DNA of 64,000 nucleotides from assembly GCA_029948255.1 (NCBI GenBank), contig JALIZF010001808.1, positions 558,001-622,000 on the forward strand, in the 5' to 3' direction. Below the pieces are notes generated by a model. It searched no databases. It was not told where the DNA came from and saw nothing but the letters and a program-made list of their open reading frames with translations. This document shows, in pieces, positions 54,801 through 64,000 of the stretch (positions within the stretch are counted from its first letter, which is position 1; each line of letters opens with the position of its first letter). Made by a program: the position numbers and the translations under genes. This DNA is from Telmatactis stephensoni (Eukaryota; Cnidaria; Anthozoa; Actiniaria; Isophelliidae).

Positions 54801-56502
54801 CGAGACAATATAATTGTATTCCAGATGCACTTATTCAGCACATTCATAGATAAAACACATGAAAATCCAAATATCACTAGTGTACTCAGGAGCCATTTCG
54901 GTCTCAGCTTCTAGCTTCGATGGTTTTGAAAGGGTCAGTGTTTGTGCAAATAGCTATATACACTAGAGGCGTCAAGCAATGCCAAATGGAATATACTGGG
55001 TCATATTTTTTCGATAGAGGTTTTCTAAAAAAGTTTGTCCAGCGGCAGCCATAAAGGCTCACCTTTCACCTTTTGCGTTTTATCAAATTGATGTAACTTG
55101 AGTAACTTTAGCCTCCTCCGCAGGCTACCTTTCTATTGGATTTCCTGTGGAAAATGAGGAGAGGGAAACTAGAAACCAGAAGAGAGGAAGACTGGGGACG
55201 AGAGGAAGGAGAAAAAACTTGCTTCTACTTGTACTTCAAAGAGTGATTCGACCTTCACAGTGTATCGTTCTGAGGTACTCGAATTATGAGCAGGCAAAGT
55301 AGATAGTTTTTCTAAGACGCTTTCAAGTTTACTAACTGTAACAGTCGGCTCCGCCATTTGTAAATTACCAAAATCTTAACTACCAGGGTATACTTAAAAG
55401 AATTTGTTTGATACAAATTTTTCTACCCTCCCCCGCTTGGTGAGTTTTAGTGTGCGCAGCTAACATACGCGAACCGTCAACTAGTTGTTCAAATTTGGCA
55501 GGCAACTCCGCCTGCTTTTCTTCCCTCCCTAACCCCCTCCCCCTCCGGCCGGTTTCCGATTTCCCAACACAGGAATCCCGCGGAATGGAGTTGCCTGCGA
55601 AGGAGGCTAGAGTAACTTAATTTACAGCTGTTTCGTTTGTTTTTATTAAAACGTAGTTTTGAGCTTAATTTGAAATAATATTTTCAACAATTCTTTAGGA
55701 TAACTACACTGAAACACTTCCTGTTTATTAGGAGTTAATCAGACTTTTTTCACAGCACTACTTTCACAAACTTTGATGCCCGTTTGATGTCCTTTGGAAA
55801 AAGCATCGAGACTCTACTATGATGTGTTTTTAAGAATTCTTTATCATTATGATTATTATTATTATAACTAAAGGACCAAATCAAGCCGGAAAAGTTTGTA
55901 CATCTGTACGACAATTCAGTGACAATGTCCGAACAATTTCGTGACAGCAACATGAAGTACTCCACATAGTGTATCTTTTTCTCCACTAACTGAAGCAAGC
56001 GAGTGGAGCAATCAAGCAAGAGTTATTCAGTATGATGACTAAGAGATACAGACTGCAGTAAGCAAATAACGGGCACAACACTATACTAACTTATGCTGTA
56101 CGCATTTCATACTCACACTATTGGTGTCAAGCAATGCCAAATGTAATAAACTGGGCCATATTTTTTCGATAGAGGTCTCCCAAAAAAGTTGGCTTGGTTG
56201 AATTGTCCATACGGCAGACGTAAAGGTTCACCCTTCATTCTCTGACCATTTAAGTTTATCCACGGTACACACCAATAAACTATTTGCCACTATGAAACAA
56301 GTCAGTTTGTGTTAAAAGAGAATCAAAGCCAATTTTCATATCAAAACATTTCCTCAATAAACTAAAGCTTTATGGCATTTGTCGGCTGGAAATATGGAAT
56401 CAATATACTTACTTGGAAGAGGATCTTTAAAACTGGCCAAACAAGAAGAATGCTGACCACTGTAGTTAGTACACAGTAGATGATTCCTTCTTCAAGAAAC
56501 AT
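48829..56502 (-). CDS. Microsomal-type cytochrome P450 (499 aa)
   Basis: Five exons on the minus strand: 56413-56502 (MFLEEGIIYC... membrane anchor), 56117-56289 (KGEPLRLPYG...SKKYGPVYYI), 50542-51152, 49863-50150, 48829-49167. Phases agree. One extra base in GGG at 51100-51102 interrupts exon 3 after FYSDHYS; ignoring it gives exactly 500 codons. Landmarks: VISDAEAIRNFYS (B-helix region), helix I LLNVDVSFAATSF, K-helix ESAR (ExxR), PERF, and heme-ligand loop FGMGPRKCLG. Helix I lacks the usual AGxDT pattern, having NVDVS. Monooxygenase of the ER membrane by family; substrate unknown and no CYP family assigned. Intron 2 (about 5 kb) contains a complete SDR gene on the same strand. AATAAA is at 48812-48807. 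Confidence 0.85.
49289..49440. repeat. Inverted repeat in P450 intron 4
   Basis: ACACACGGTGCAAATGCA near 49296 pairs with GTTGCACCGTGTGT near 49420; GCAACA-rich interior like other elements in this window. Confidence 0.5.
52201..52340 (+). repeat. Direct repeat R1 flanking nested SDR gene
   Basis: GCAAATCCAC...GTGAGGGGTCGAATATGCAA...CACTCACTCACTCAT...GCGCATGCTCGACGTGATT...AACGTGGG...TGGGTACG. Matches R2 at 54171-54315 in the same orientation with scattered differences. Confidence 0.85.
52474..54062 (-). CDS. Complete SDR oxidoreductase, FabL/enoyl-ACP-reductase-like (293 aa)
   Basis: Two exons on the minus strand: 53463-54062 (200 codons, ATG at 54062) and 52474-52755 (94 codons with stop), phase-0 intron. 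Rossmann motif VTGGTRGIGYG near residue 16, KGDVAK, HNAGLE, catalytic Ser in AISSPG, then NYVPGPAK: the Tyr-Lys spacing is Y-x5-K, between classical Y-x3-K and the Y-x6-K of FabI/FabL-type enoyl reductases. C-terminus FITGTAINVDGG is standard. The insert between HNAGLE and the catalytic region (DITSDVAKAASNN...GGNLEFALYDYY) resembles bacterial and algal FabL-like proteins. NAD(P)H-dependent reductase; substrate unknown. Sits in P450 intron 2 between direct repeats R1 and R2. Confidence 0.88.
53050..53155 (+). repeat. Tandem duplication in SDR intron
   Basis: TTTCAGTCGGATGGTT(C/T)TGTAGGTGATCA occurs twice (about 53063 and 53120), with GACCT on the left of each. Confidence 0.8.
54171..54315 (+). 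repeat. Direct repeat R2 flanking nested SDR gene
   Basis: Second copy of the repeat at 52201-52340, lying about 110 bp upstream of the SDR start codon. Together R1 and R2 bracket a segment of about 2 kb containing the whole gene. Confidence 0.85.
54676..54960. repeat. MITE with about 60-bp inverted ends
   Basis: TATATAGCTAATTGCACAAA...GAAGCTGAGACCGAAATG pairs with CATTTCGGTCTCAGCTTC...TTTGTGCAAATAGCTATATA. Lies in P450 intron 2. Confidence 0.75.
54968..55080 (-). pseudogene. Degenerate duplicate of P450 exon 2
   Basis: Minus-strand sequence reads KGEPLWLPL where exon 2 has KGEPLRLPY; after a deletion with frameshift it continues in another frame as PLSKKYDPVYSIWHCLTPLV. The homologous flank GCCAAATGGAATATACTGGG matches 56137-56156. 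It has a stop in the first frame and no donor in the equivalent place, so it is non-functional. Confidence 0.75.
55109..55609. mobile_element. 501-bp non-autonomous element, 9-bp target duplication, carrying a short ORF
   Basis: Ends TAGCCTCCTCCGCAGGC and GCCTGCGAAGGAGGCTA, flanked by GAGTAACTT at 55100-55108 and 55610-55618. It includes a minus-strand open frame 55169-55357 (MAEPTVTVSKLESVLEKLS...), with a strong start context (acaaATGG). Confidence 0.85.
55169..55357 (-). pseudogene. Short ORF inside the 501-bp element (captured exon?)
   Basis: 62 codons; the first 45 residues look like ordinary protein (leucine- and serine-rich amphipathic helix) and the tail FFSFLSSPVFLSSGF looks non-coding, as if an exon ended near 55210. 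No family recognised. Could be a captured first exon of a host gene. Confidence 0.35.
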
Positions 56503-57084
56503 GGCGTCGTGTATTTAATCCGTCTGTGTGACAACTCGATTCAAGAAAAACTTAACCTCTGAGCGCCCTGGGTTATGACAGCCTTTATAGTAATGTGGAT
56601 ACTGGCACGTACAAGGGAAATCTTAGTTTGATTCACGCAATTCAACCACTACAGGCAGCCTAGACTCATCTCCTGTACATTTTCACTACACTACGATGCC
56701 TTTTTCATGCCTATTATCCTGTTTGACCCACTCACCATCCCCTGTGGCATTTCTTGTCAGTCAGTTTGGTCACGGGTAGGGAAAGACTTTTGGCGCTGAA
56801 AGTTATGAAACGCGTTGGTACGTTTCATCCGCTGCTCAAGACTTTTGATGCTCCTGATGAATAGTACAGAGCAGTACCAGCAACTATTGACAATTTTACA
56901 AGCGGCTCCATTACAAGAAATGTCACCCACATTTCTTCTACATGAGCTCATAGTAGACCTCCCTATGCATCCGTCTATATTACACTGTTTTATTCGTGTG
57001 GTACAAAGAATTGCATGCATTTTAACAATTTTTCCAGTCCCTGTATGTTCAATTGAAAATGTTCCTTATGCATATGTTTTGGTT

Positions 57085-57259
57085 GTAAATGCCATTATAC
57101 CTTATAGCAAAGAAGCCGCTTCGCATTGGCCTTCGAACTTCCAGCGGGTTCGAATCTCTTCAGCCGCCTGAAGTTGAGGGAATCCGTCAAGATTCGAACC
57201 CGCTGGAAGTTCGAACGCCAACGCGAAGCGGTTCTGCTATAAGGTAATGACATTTACAA
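57085..57259. repeat. 175-bp near-perfect palindrome
   Basis: GTAAATGCCATTATACCTTA...TTCGAACTTCCAGCGGGTTC at the left pairs with GAACCCGCTGGAAGTTCGAA...TAAGGTAATGACATTTAC at the right, with a loop of roughly 35 bases. MITE-like. Confidence 0.8.
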
Positions 57260-57353
57260 AAAAAATCCGTTTTTTTTTTCTATTCTCTAATTTTCTAAAT
57301 ATTGATTATTGGTACTTACTCATCACTTTTTTAATAGATTCAGATTCTTTAAG

Positions 57354-57493
57354 TTGTATTTCGACTTAAACCTATAGGCTCAGATTTCAGCCGTTAGCGA
57401 TTCGTGCTTCGCGGCGCACAAATCCCTGACGGCTGAAATCTGCAGAGCCCAGGTTCAGTATAGGCCCATGGGACAAAAAAAGATCGAAATACA
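57354..57493. repeat. Second palindrome
   Basis: GTATTTCGA...CCTATAGGCTCAGATTTCAG and the complement CTGAAATCTGCAGAGCC...TCGAAATAC. Inner arms CAGATTTCAGCCGT/ACGGCTGAAATCTG are perfect. Confidence 0.75.
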
Positions 57494-58202
57494 GTTTAGA
57501 AAAATGAGCAGCTGAGTTTGGGCTGCCTGTGTCATAAAGTTATGGTGATTTTATTAGCCCACGGATTTTTGAGGTGATGTCAAAACGATGGAAAATCACA
57601 TGACTGCTCACCTGTAATCAACGCAAAACTTAAGTGTTACGAGAGGGACATCGTAAGGAGTCGCCTGCTCTGCTAACTCGTTTATTAGACTTTGAACAAG
57701 AGCTAATTACAAGCTAAGCAAGGATTGGTACTACAAGGCGGGATAGAGCCAGGCCAACCAGAAAGACTTTCCTTAGTCGAAGTGGCTGTCAGAAGAAGTT
57801 CCTTACTCGACCACTTTCCTTACTTAGGGCTGTACTTTCCAATTAACACTGAGTCGTACCCCGAACTTGCCTCGCTATAGTTTGTACAAAGACTAAAGAG
57901 TGTGCGAGTGCAACAAATATCGACAGTCCTTAAATAGCAACTAAACTTAATCTAATTTCCTGTTTACATCATGTTTGGAGTCAAAGAGAAACCCTACGTT
58001 GGTCTGTTTGGGTTATATTGAAAGAGGGTGCGTCACACAAGTCGAAACAATACACAAATCCTACAATCAAAACGGTCAAGGTTACAACACTTAAAATGCT
58101 TATTATATACTAGTTAATTATTGAAAAATACATTGAGGTTAATAAATACATAATTACTGGAAATCTGTAGCGTAACACAAGGAAACAGAGGTACAGAGGA
58201 CC

Positions 58203-58275
58203 AGGAATGGCATAGTTGGTTAGTGCGCGGCCTTCGGTGCACGAGGTCCAGAGTTCGACCCCGCTCACATCCTTG
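58203..58275 (+). repeat. tRNA-derived SINE head, second copy
   Basis: GGAATGGCATAGTTGGTTAGTG...GAGTTCGACCCCGCT, the same A and B box arrangement as 10048-10125. Not a functional tRNA: the 5' and 3' acceptor halves do not pair. Confidence 0.6.
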
Positions 58276-58944
58276 TTTCAACTTCTTTCCTTTCTGTGTA
58301 GCTTAAGTAGTTTTAAATACCCTTAAAACGGAGCACTGATGGAGAGAGGGGAGTAAAATGAGTGCACCGTCGAACTCAAGTTTATCGGTTAGTCAAATAA
58401 CTGTCACGAGTTATCGACGTAAAATTAATATGGTTGCAACTATTTCAAAAACAAACCGCAAAATCTAACTGAACAGTTTCGAAAGCTCTCCGCCATGGCA
58501 AGTTGACTTTTCAGATACATTGTCGCTACAATTTTCATGTATTTCCACAATAAGGGTGTTGGGGTCGTGCAGGATTTCTAAGGATGATATATATCGGTAT
58601 AGGTAGTCAAGGAATTCTATACGTGAAATGAAAGTCAATATAACTAATTTGCAACAAATTATTCAGTGATAATGTTTTTTTCTTTATCTAGAAAACTTTT
58701 TCAACGGGTCATTCGCTCGCCTCTACTCCTAGATAAAAATTGTGAAGAAAAAAGCGTAACTTTGCTGACAAGATACTAACATTCATCAGTTATCAATATG
58801 GGTTTATTCGTTATACAAAAATGTGAAGATAAGCCGTCAAAATGACAGGCCTTAATTGTAAACTAATACTATTAAAAAAGTAGCTACGCTCTCACAGAAC
58901 ACATGCACAATTCCAAACGACGCATTTACGACCGTCTTTGGAAT

Positions 58945-59765
58945 ATCACATAGTAAAACAACATGTGGGATATCTAGTTGAAAGGACACAAGACAACCAA
59001 AAGACGACACCACGTGCTAAAAAGGATTTATTTTTCGTTTTGAAGCATCAGTTACAGTTTATAGTATTTCCATCTAATTCTGGTCATTGTATTTCTTTTT
59101 CATATTTTCTTTTGTTCTTATCAAATCTCACAGCAATCATTTCTTAACTGAATTTCTGTTTATCAACTATTCAGTATCAAAACCCAAAAAATTCCAGCAA
59201 TGCATATGATGAATACAGTTGTGTTTAACTAAAAAAGGATATCAGTAACTTGCTAAACTATAACATTTTACTACATGATCGGTTTTTATCCAGTCAGTAT
59301 CAATTGCAATATTTTGACTTAGCGAACCTGTCTTGTCAAGCGCCGGCCTCCATCAACGTTTATAGCAGCACCAGTGATGAATGAAGCTTTTGGTGAACAC
59401 AAAAATGCCACCGCATCTCCAATATTTTCGGGTTTTGTGAGCTTCTTCATGGGAATAATTTTCTCTGCTACTGCTTCCAGTTTCTTTTGGTCACCTTGTC
59501 CAAAAAACCCACGACTTGCATCGGATTCTGTAAGTCCTGGAATGACGCAATTGCAGGTTATTCGTCGTGGAGCGAGTTTGACAGCGTAGTTACGAACCTT
59601 TGAAATAATATTACGACAAAATCAGAACAGAAAGTGATTCAGGCCTGTGCCTAGTCCAGACCCAGGCCTCATTTTATCCCGTCCCGCTAAGGCAAAGCAA
59701 AGTCTAGAAGAACTTGGACGCGCATGCGTTACGTGCACCAATCAGAAACGTGGTTTAAAAGTAAA
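58945..59765 (-). repeat. Right arm of long-range inverted duplication
   Basis: Reverse complement of 2095-2905, covering intron end, SDR terminal exon and 3' flank. The upstream match stops at TTTTAAACCACG (about 59757), next to the gypsy LTR. Confidence 0.7.
59319..59597 (-). CDS. SDR terminal exon, copy 4 (first exon not in window)
   Basis: 279 bp, 93 codons with TAA stop, same length as the left-edge exon 2255-2533 and nearly the same protein (LTESDASRGFFGQGDQKKLEAV...). Acceptor AAAG|GTTCG preserved. No exon 1 between here and 64000, but bases 63920-63944 match SDR intron 1 about 220 bp from where exon 1 ends in the other copies, so exon 1 likely starts just past the window. If so the intron was enlarged to more than 4 kb by the gypsy, TTAA and LINE insertions. 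Confidence 0.7.
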   Translation of the reverse strand, partial: VRNYAVKLAPRRITCNCVIPGLTESDASRGFFGQGDQKKLEAVAEKIIPMKKLTKPENIGDAVAFLCSPKASFITGAAINVDGGRRLTRQVR

Positions 59766-59775
59766 CATTTAATTT

Positions 59776-60797
59776 TGCTCATTCATTACAAGTAAATATT
59801 TCTCATGCTTGGATATTGAAAGTATTTGATAGTTAGAGTTGTGTTTTGTCGACATAAATTCATAAATCAATGTATGAATTGTTTCGTGCTCGCCATGTTT
59901 TATTGCTCAATCACTGGTCACGTGATACAACTAATACATTACGTAACATCTCCCTTTTCTTAATATAACAAGTTAAATGAATAATGTCTCTGTATATGGG
60001 CTTTTGAATACTTTTAAGTATTATAAAGAAAATATAAGTGAAATAAAAGAAATATAAGTGTTTTTATTTTGACAAAACAAAGTCTTTGAATTTACTTGGA
60101 AGCTTGACCTCCCTCCTTGCTCTTGTGGTTTTCACTGGTAGCCCTGCTTGTCTCTCTCCTTGGGGTTGCTCTGTGGGCTTGGTTGTAGGCTTTCCTTGAG
60201 CTGGTACAGGTGCTTAGCTTGGTACACTTTGTTCCAGCTGTGTCTTGTCCAGTTGGTGACTTTGGCTTCTCTCAGATGTCGATGGCTTGATTGCTTGACG
60301 GTTTCTTCTCAATACTGCATTATCAACATCAACTCGATATGATCTATCAGATAACTGTTCCACGCACGTACCTGATTTCCACTGCTGGTGCTTCTGTAGA
60401 TAGGTGCAACTTTGACTTCTTGACCTATTTCTATCTGCGGTAATGTCTTTGCTGACTTGTCATAGAAAAACTTTGCTTGCCTTCGCTTTAGGCTTGATGC
60501 TGTTGCGGTAACAATGTGCGCGTTCTTCTCGACATCAGCCTTTGAGCAGGGCTAGTGTCAAGTCCTTCAGTTGGTGTGTTTCTGTAATTCAACAACGCAA
60601 TCAGTGGATGTTGTCCATCAGCTTTGGCTTTCTTGTACAGTTGTTTGACTATTTTCACTGATGACTCAGCTTTCCCATTTGCCTTTGGGTGCAGGGGCGA
60701 CGATGATACATGCTCAAACTCCCACTCTGTTGCAAATGGACGAAATTCATGACAGGCAAACTGAGGACCGTTGTCGGTTACCACCGTCTCAAGCATG
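59776..60797 (-). mobile_element. Ty3/gypsy LTR retrotransposon remnant (3' pol and LTR)
   Basis: Minus strand: integrase core end ETVVTDNGPQFACHEFRPF...HPKANGKAESSVKIVKQL...LLNYRNTPTEGLDTSPAQRLM, then after frameshifts KRRQAKFFYDKSAKTLPQIE...GQEVKVAPIYR, RRNRQAIKPS and VKLPSKFKDFV. The integrase catalytic Asp of TDNGPQ and Glu of NGKAES are visible. A purine tract (AAGAAAAGGGAGA) precedes TGTTACG at 59948, the probable start of the LTR, which runs to about 59776. RT, RNase H and the other LTR are not seen. Broken and non-autonomous. Confidence 0.75.
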
Positions 60798-60801
60798 TTA
60801 A

Positions 60802-61458
60802 GGCCTGGGTCATTGGGCCGAACTAAAAAACCTAAAATTGCAATATCTCTACCAATATTAATTGTACTTAGATATAATTTTGGCCCATAGTCATAATTAG
60901 GATCCTTAACATTTTTATTTATGTATGGTCGGAATTCGGTGGTCACGTGACGTATAGGATGAAAAAATATTAATTTGAAAATGGGCCGGTGAAAATGCAT
61001 TTAATGAAGACTGTTTTTGATGTGTAACTGTTAAGGTCATCTAGATAAGTTAGAAACTGCCTGGAATGGATGACTTCATTTAAACGGTGAGGAGTAACAT
61101 GCAAATTTGTAAATACCTGGTTTGGTCACGTGACCTCTTTTACCAAATATCTCCTTAACAATCAATGATGGACCACCATTCCAGGCAGATTTTGAAAGAC
61201 AACCCCAAAAGTCATAAATTGACATCTCATTTATTATTTCACTTTACGTCTCTATACGGCCCATTTTCCATTGAATTTTTGTCATTTTCTATATGACGTA
61301 AATGGTCACGTGACCAAGCGTTCCCCATTTTGTCAATGAGAATTTTTCAAAATCGACCGATTCTAACACGTCTCCAAGTTAGAAAGCGAAATGTTCAATA
61401 TTTCTCTTGAAATGTAAAAAAATACCAATTTATGATAAATATAGGCCTGACCCAGGCC
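60802..61458. mobile_element. 657-bp TTAA-flanked non-autonomous DNA element
   Basis: Ends GGCCTGGGTCA...TGACCCAGGCC flanked by TTAA on both sides (60798-60801 and 61459-61462), the duplication typical of piggyBac and Kolobok superfamilies. Carries three GGTCACGTGAC motifs (60941, 61124, 61304) in a partly palindromic interior. Inserted in the gypsy integrase region; the first 70 or so residues of the apparent integrase reading frame come from this element. Confidence 0.75.
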
Positions 61459-62199
61459 TTAACATGCTTGAGGTTGGAAGAGACATGTACAAACCTGTTA
61501 AGCGTTAATCTTAAATTCTGGCTTTTGCTCCAAAACCGAAATCACACAGGTTCATCTTTGTGTATCGTATAATCTAGTTTTCTCAAAAAATTGTTTTTGA
61601 AAATTGCCTGAGCTATGATTTTAAGTTATCAAAAATTAATGGGAAACACGAACGTGACTGTCACGTTCCATCGTGTTTATCATGTGAAACCCCCAATTAA
61701 ATGGGCAGAATTTTAGTATAGAGCCTAATATCCTTGGATGATTCAGGAACTTTGTACCTTAAACTACACAATTGCAAGCTGTGGAGGAAGCGAAATACAT
61801 TGAGATTACACAAATATACAAAAACAGTAGTCTATAACGAAACTGGCAGCCATACTGTTTACATTCTTGCCACATAGTCCATGAGCCAAGTTCCGGATTT
61901 TGAAAATATCGAACAAGACAGTCGCCACATGTATATTGGAACCCTTGGAAGACAAAATAAAAACATCTGTACAGGAAAGAAATAGCTTTATAAGGCTTGT
62001 GCCATTGACTACGAAGATTTTTTTATCTATATTTTCTTTTCCTTTATATTGGCTATATGTAGTCCATTTCTTGTGGTTGAATTCAATAAAATATATTCAA
62101 AGAACTAATTATTTGTTACTATGATAAAAAAAACCTAATGAATCAAATATTTTTTACTAATGTTTACTAATGTTTGAGGCTGTAATGAATGTATTCTTA

Positions 62200-62760
62200 T
62201 TGATCGGTCAATCGTCTTCCACTTAGGCATGGAGAATGACCTGTTGTGTCCAAGGGAATGTGAAGGATTATTCTTTGGAGACAGCAGCTTGTTTAGGCGA
62301 TGGTCTTTGTCTTTTACTATGGTATCAAACATCTTATCACAGATAGCTTCATTGTATAGGTACTAATCGTTGGGATACCAACGAGACCCAAAGCGTCATT
62401 TTATGTGACATCAGGGTAGATAATTGCCAATGCTCTTTTCTGGATGGTATACTGCAACGATCAGAGAAGAGAAACCCCTTGAGAGGCGGTTTGGCCGCAC
62501 CTGTACCCACAAGACTTCATGGTCTTCATGGTCATCGCAACAAGTAGAAGCTGGAGTAGTTTGTATCTGAAAACACTTTCTTTGATGTAAAGGCAGACTC
62601 CACCGTGATCATTCAGCATTCGGTCTCTCCGTAGGAATGCGTCGACAATGGTGTCTACAATTGTTGCTTTCAGCCAAGTTTCAGTGATAAAACCGAAGGA
62701 TAATTCTTGCACTTCCACTACTTTTGTTACTAGAGACAATACGTTTGTAATCATGATCTT
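62200..62760 (-). mobile_element. LINE remnant (endonuclease and C-terminal pieces)
   Basis: Minus strand: FGFITETWLKATIVDTIV...HGGVCLYIKES is an APE endonuclease fragment (62600-62720); downstream DTIVKDKDHRLNKLLSP...GHNRSFSMPKWKT (62190-62320) resembles the C-terminal region of LINE reverse transcriptases. The RT between them is deleted, and frames are broken. Confidence 0.65.
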
Positions 62761-62814
62761 TGGAACATAGTTAAACGACTTCTGGAAATAGGATCCATAT
62801 GACTTGATCCCGAT

Positions 62815-63105
62815 CCCGGGGGGGGGGGACTCCGATCAGAAATGGACGGGGATGCTCGTCGTACCTTTTAGGGGTCAAAATCTGCAATCTGGTACCTTTT
62901 AGACTTAAGTGGACTTTTAGGGACTGTTTTGGGGTAAATAAACTACCTAAAATAAGCATGAAAGGGACGATTTCGATGATCTGAATTGAATCTTCAAAGC
63001 ACATCGATAACAAAGTGTTTCATTACTTTAGTTCTCTATTATTGTTTTGAATTGGTACCTTTTAGGGGTAGAAATGAATTGTTGCCACTCCCACTCAGGT
63101 ATAGT
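62815..63105 (+). repeat. Dispersed GGTACCTTTTAGGGGT element, copy 2
   Basis: Begins after an 11-G run with GACTCCGATCAGAAATGGAC and carries the same motif series as 34230-34660 (GTACCTTTTAGGGGTCAAAA, GGTACCTTTTAG, GTTGCCACTCCCACTC). Confidence 0.6.
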
Positions 63106-63395
63106 TAGTTACTACTGAAGGTTCATTTGAAGTAATATAAAAGCTATTATGCAAAGTCATTTGTCTCAATTCTCTTGTGTATTTGATGTCTCCAGTGTAT
63201 TGCTATTATAAGAAAGTTCTGGTTCAATGCTATTTTATACTTTTTATCGTTTTCATATATATCAATATTTTTTCTCAATTATTATTTTTATTCAGTTTTA
63301 TTATTATTATTTTGAGGACCTATCTGTAAATCACCAGTTTGTGACGAGAGTATCCTCAATAAAGATTTGTTATTATTATTATTTTATTGTTCACA

Positions 63396-63464
63396 GGATA
63401 TAATATATTTGTTACAAAAGCTATTCCTGGTATATATATTTGTTACAAAAGCTATTCCTGGTAT
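63396..63464 (+). repeat. Tandem duplication of about 33 bp
   Basis: ATATTTGTTACAAAAGCTAT and TCCTGGTAT occur twice in a row. Confidence 0.85.
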
Positions 63465-64000
63465 CTGTCATCTAGTCGAGTTTCACCCTGAAACCCGGCT
63501 AAGACTTCTTACAGCTTTAGTTGGGAAGGGGAGATTTTTTAAAAATCGCTTTAATGGCTTGAAATCGCTAATAAAGACTAAAGACGACGTAAACAAGACT
63601 TCATGTAAGTGATTAATTTTTTTATTCATTTTTAACTCTCGGCTCTCAAAGCTTGTATGGGCTTCCTGTGCTGTTACTAAGAGAGTGCGTTACACTGATA
63701 CGTTAGATTTGAATTTCAAACTGCTCTCAAGTTACCCATGTAATCTCCTCTCAGGTTACTGGCATTTACGATTACCGGAAACTCGCTATTATTAGCGTCT
63801 CGCTTCAAATCTTAACACAGGAAACCCAAAATACTAATTGATTTATTCTTTTATTTATGACTCTTAAAAGCCGGGCTCCCTGTGCGTGTAACAGCGCCTT
63901 TAGCTATCATTCTTAGATCGAGTAGGAACTAGACGCACACGTGCGTTCACTCGTGCCTATGCCTGGAGCCCTTTTTAAGAGAGGCTCCAATGACCGGCTC

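Larger units (their letters stand above)
56503..58930. other. Intergenic upstream of P450
   Basis: Contains the P450 5' flank, the two palindromes and a SINE head near 58203; otherwise AT-rich sequence without coding signals. The open frame at 56815-57171 runs into the palindrome and is not supported. Confidence 0.45.
61463..64000. other. Right-edge sequence, probable enlarged SDR intron
   Basis: Apart from the LINE remnant, the dispersed element and the 33-bp duplication, no coding exon is seen. 63920-63944 (TTCTTAGATCGAGTAGGAACT) matches 53224-53245 within the complete SDR gene's intron 1 in the same orientation. Confidence 0.45.

Noticed and set aside
60802..61000. N-terminal part of the apparent 170-aa integrase frame
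   Set aside because: This part is read out of the inserted TTAA element; only the part after NMLE is gypsy integrase.

Overview
This is eukaryotic, intron-rich, AT-rich DNA with dense short inverted-repeat transposons, a potentially intact APE-type LINE, tRNA-derived SINEs and a degraded Ty3/gypsy element. The gene set (PLAC8/cornifelin, FAM124-like, cytosolic glycerol-3-phosphate dehydrogenase, microsomal P450) is metazoan. Gene structure and repeat style suggest an anthozoan cnidarian, probably a stony coral, but that is inference. Exon models were built by hand from splice dinucleotides, reading phase and family conservation.

Left part (1-15.8 kb): 3' part of a short-chain dehydrogenase (SDR) gene (+, exons 1-189 and 2255-2533); a non-LTR retrotransposon (about 3215-7170) with complete endonuclease and reverse transcriptase motifs, a 2A-like motif and a 508-bp DNA element inserted in its N-terminal coding region; satellites and SINE pieces; a broken SDR exon copy (11021-11289); a three-exon PLAC8/cornifelin gene (12313-13808); several MITEs.

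Middle (15.8-47.2 kb): a large gene (15789-27285, +) for an N-terminal EF-hand module joined to a six-bladed kelch propeller; convergent to it a FAM124-like gene (28335-29566, -); then two tandem NAD-dependent glycerol-3-phosphate dehydrogenase genes on the minus strand. The upstream copy (38267-47151) is canonical at 349 aa. The downstream copy (32283-37155) has the same exon plan but has lost substrate-site residues and gained an N-terminal extension.

Right part (47.2-64 kb): a five-exon P450 gene (48829-56502, -) whose 5-kb intron 2 contains a complete two-exon SDR gene (52474-54062, -) flanked by direct repeats of about 145 bp; another SDR terminal exon (59319-59597, -) in an inverted duplication of the left-edge copy; a gypsy pol remnant interrupted by a TTAA element; and a LINE remnant. 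The last 100 bases resemble SDR intron 1, so the fourth SDR copy's first exon probably lies just beyond the window.

Themes: repeated SDR duplication; tandem duplication and divergence of GPDH; three families (four copies) of non-autonomous elements with 9-10 bp target duplications, two families carrying short ORF starts; and four apparent +1 frameshifts in homopolymers of otherwise intact genes (EF-hand/kelch twice, FAM124-like, P450), which look more like sequence errors than pseudogenes.
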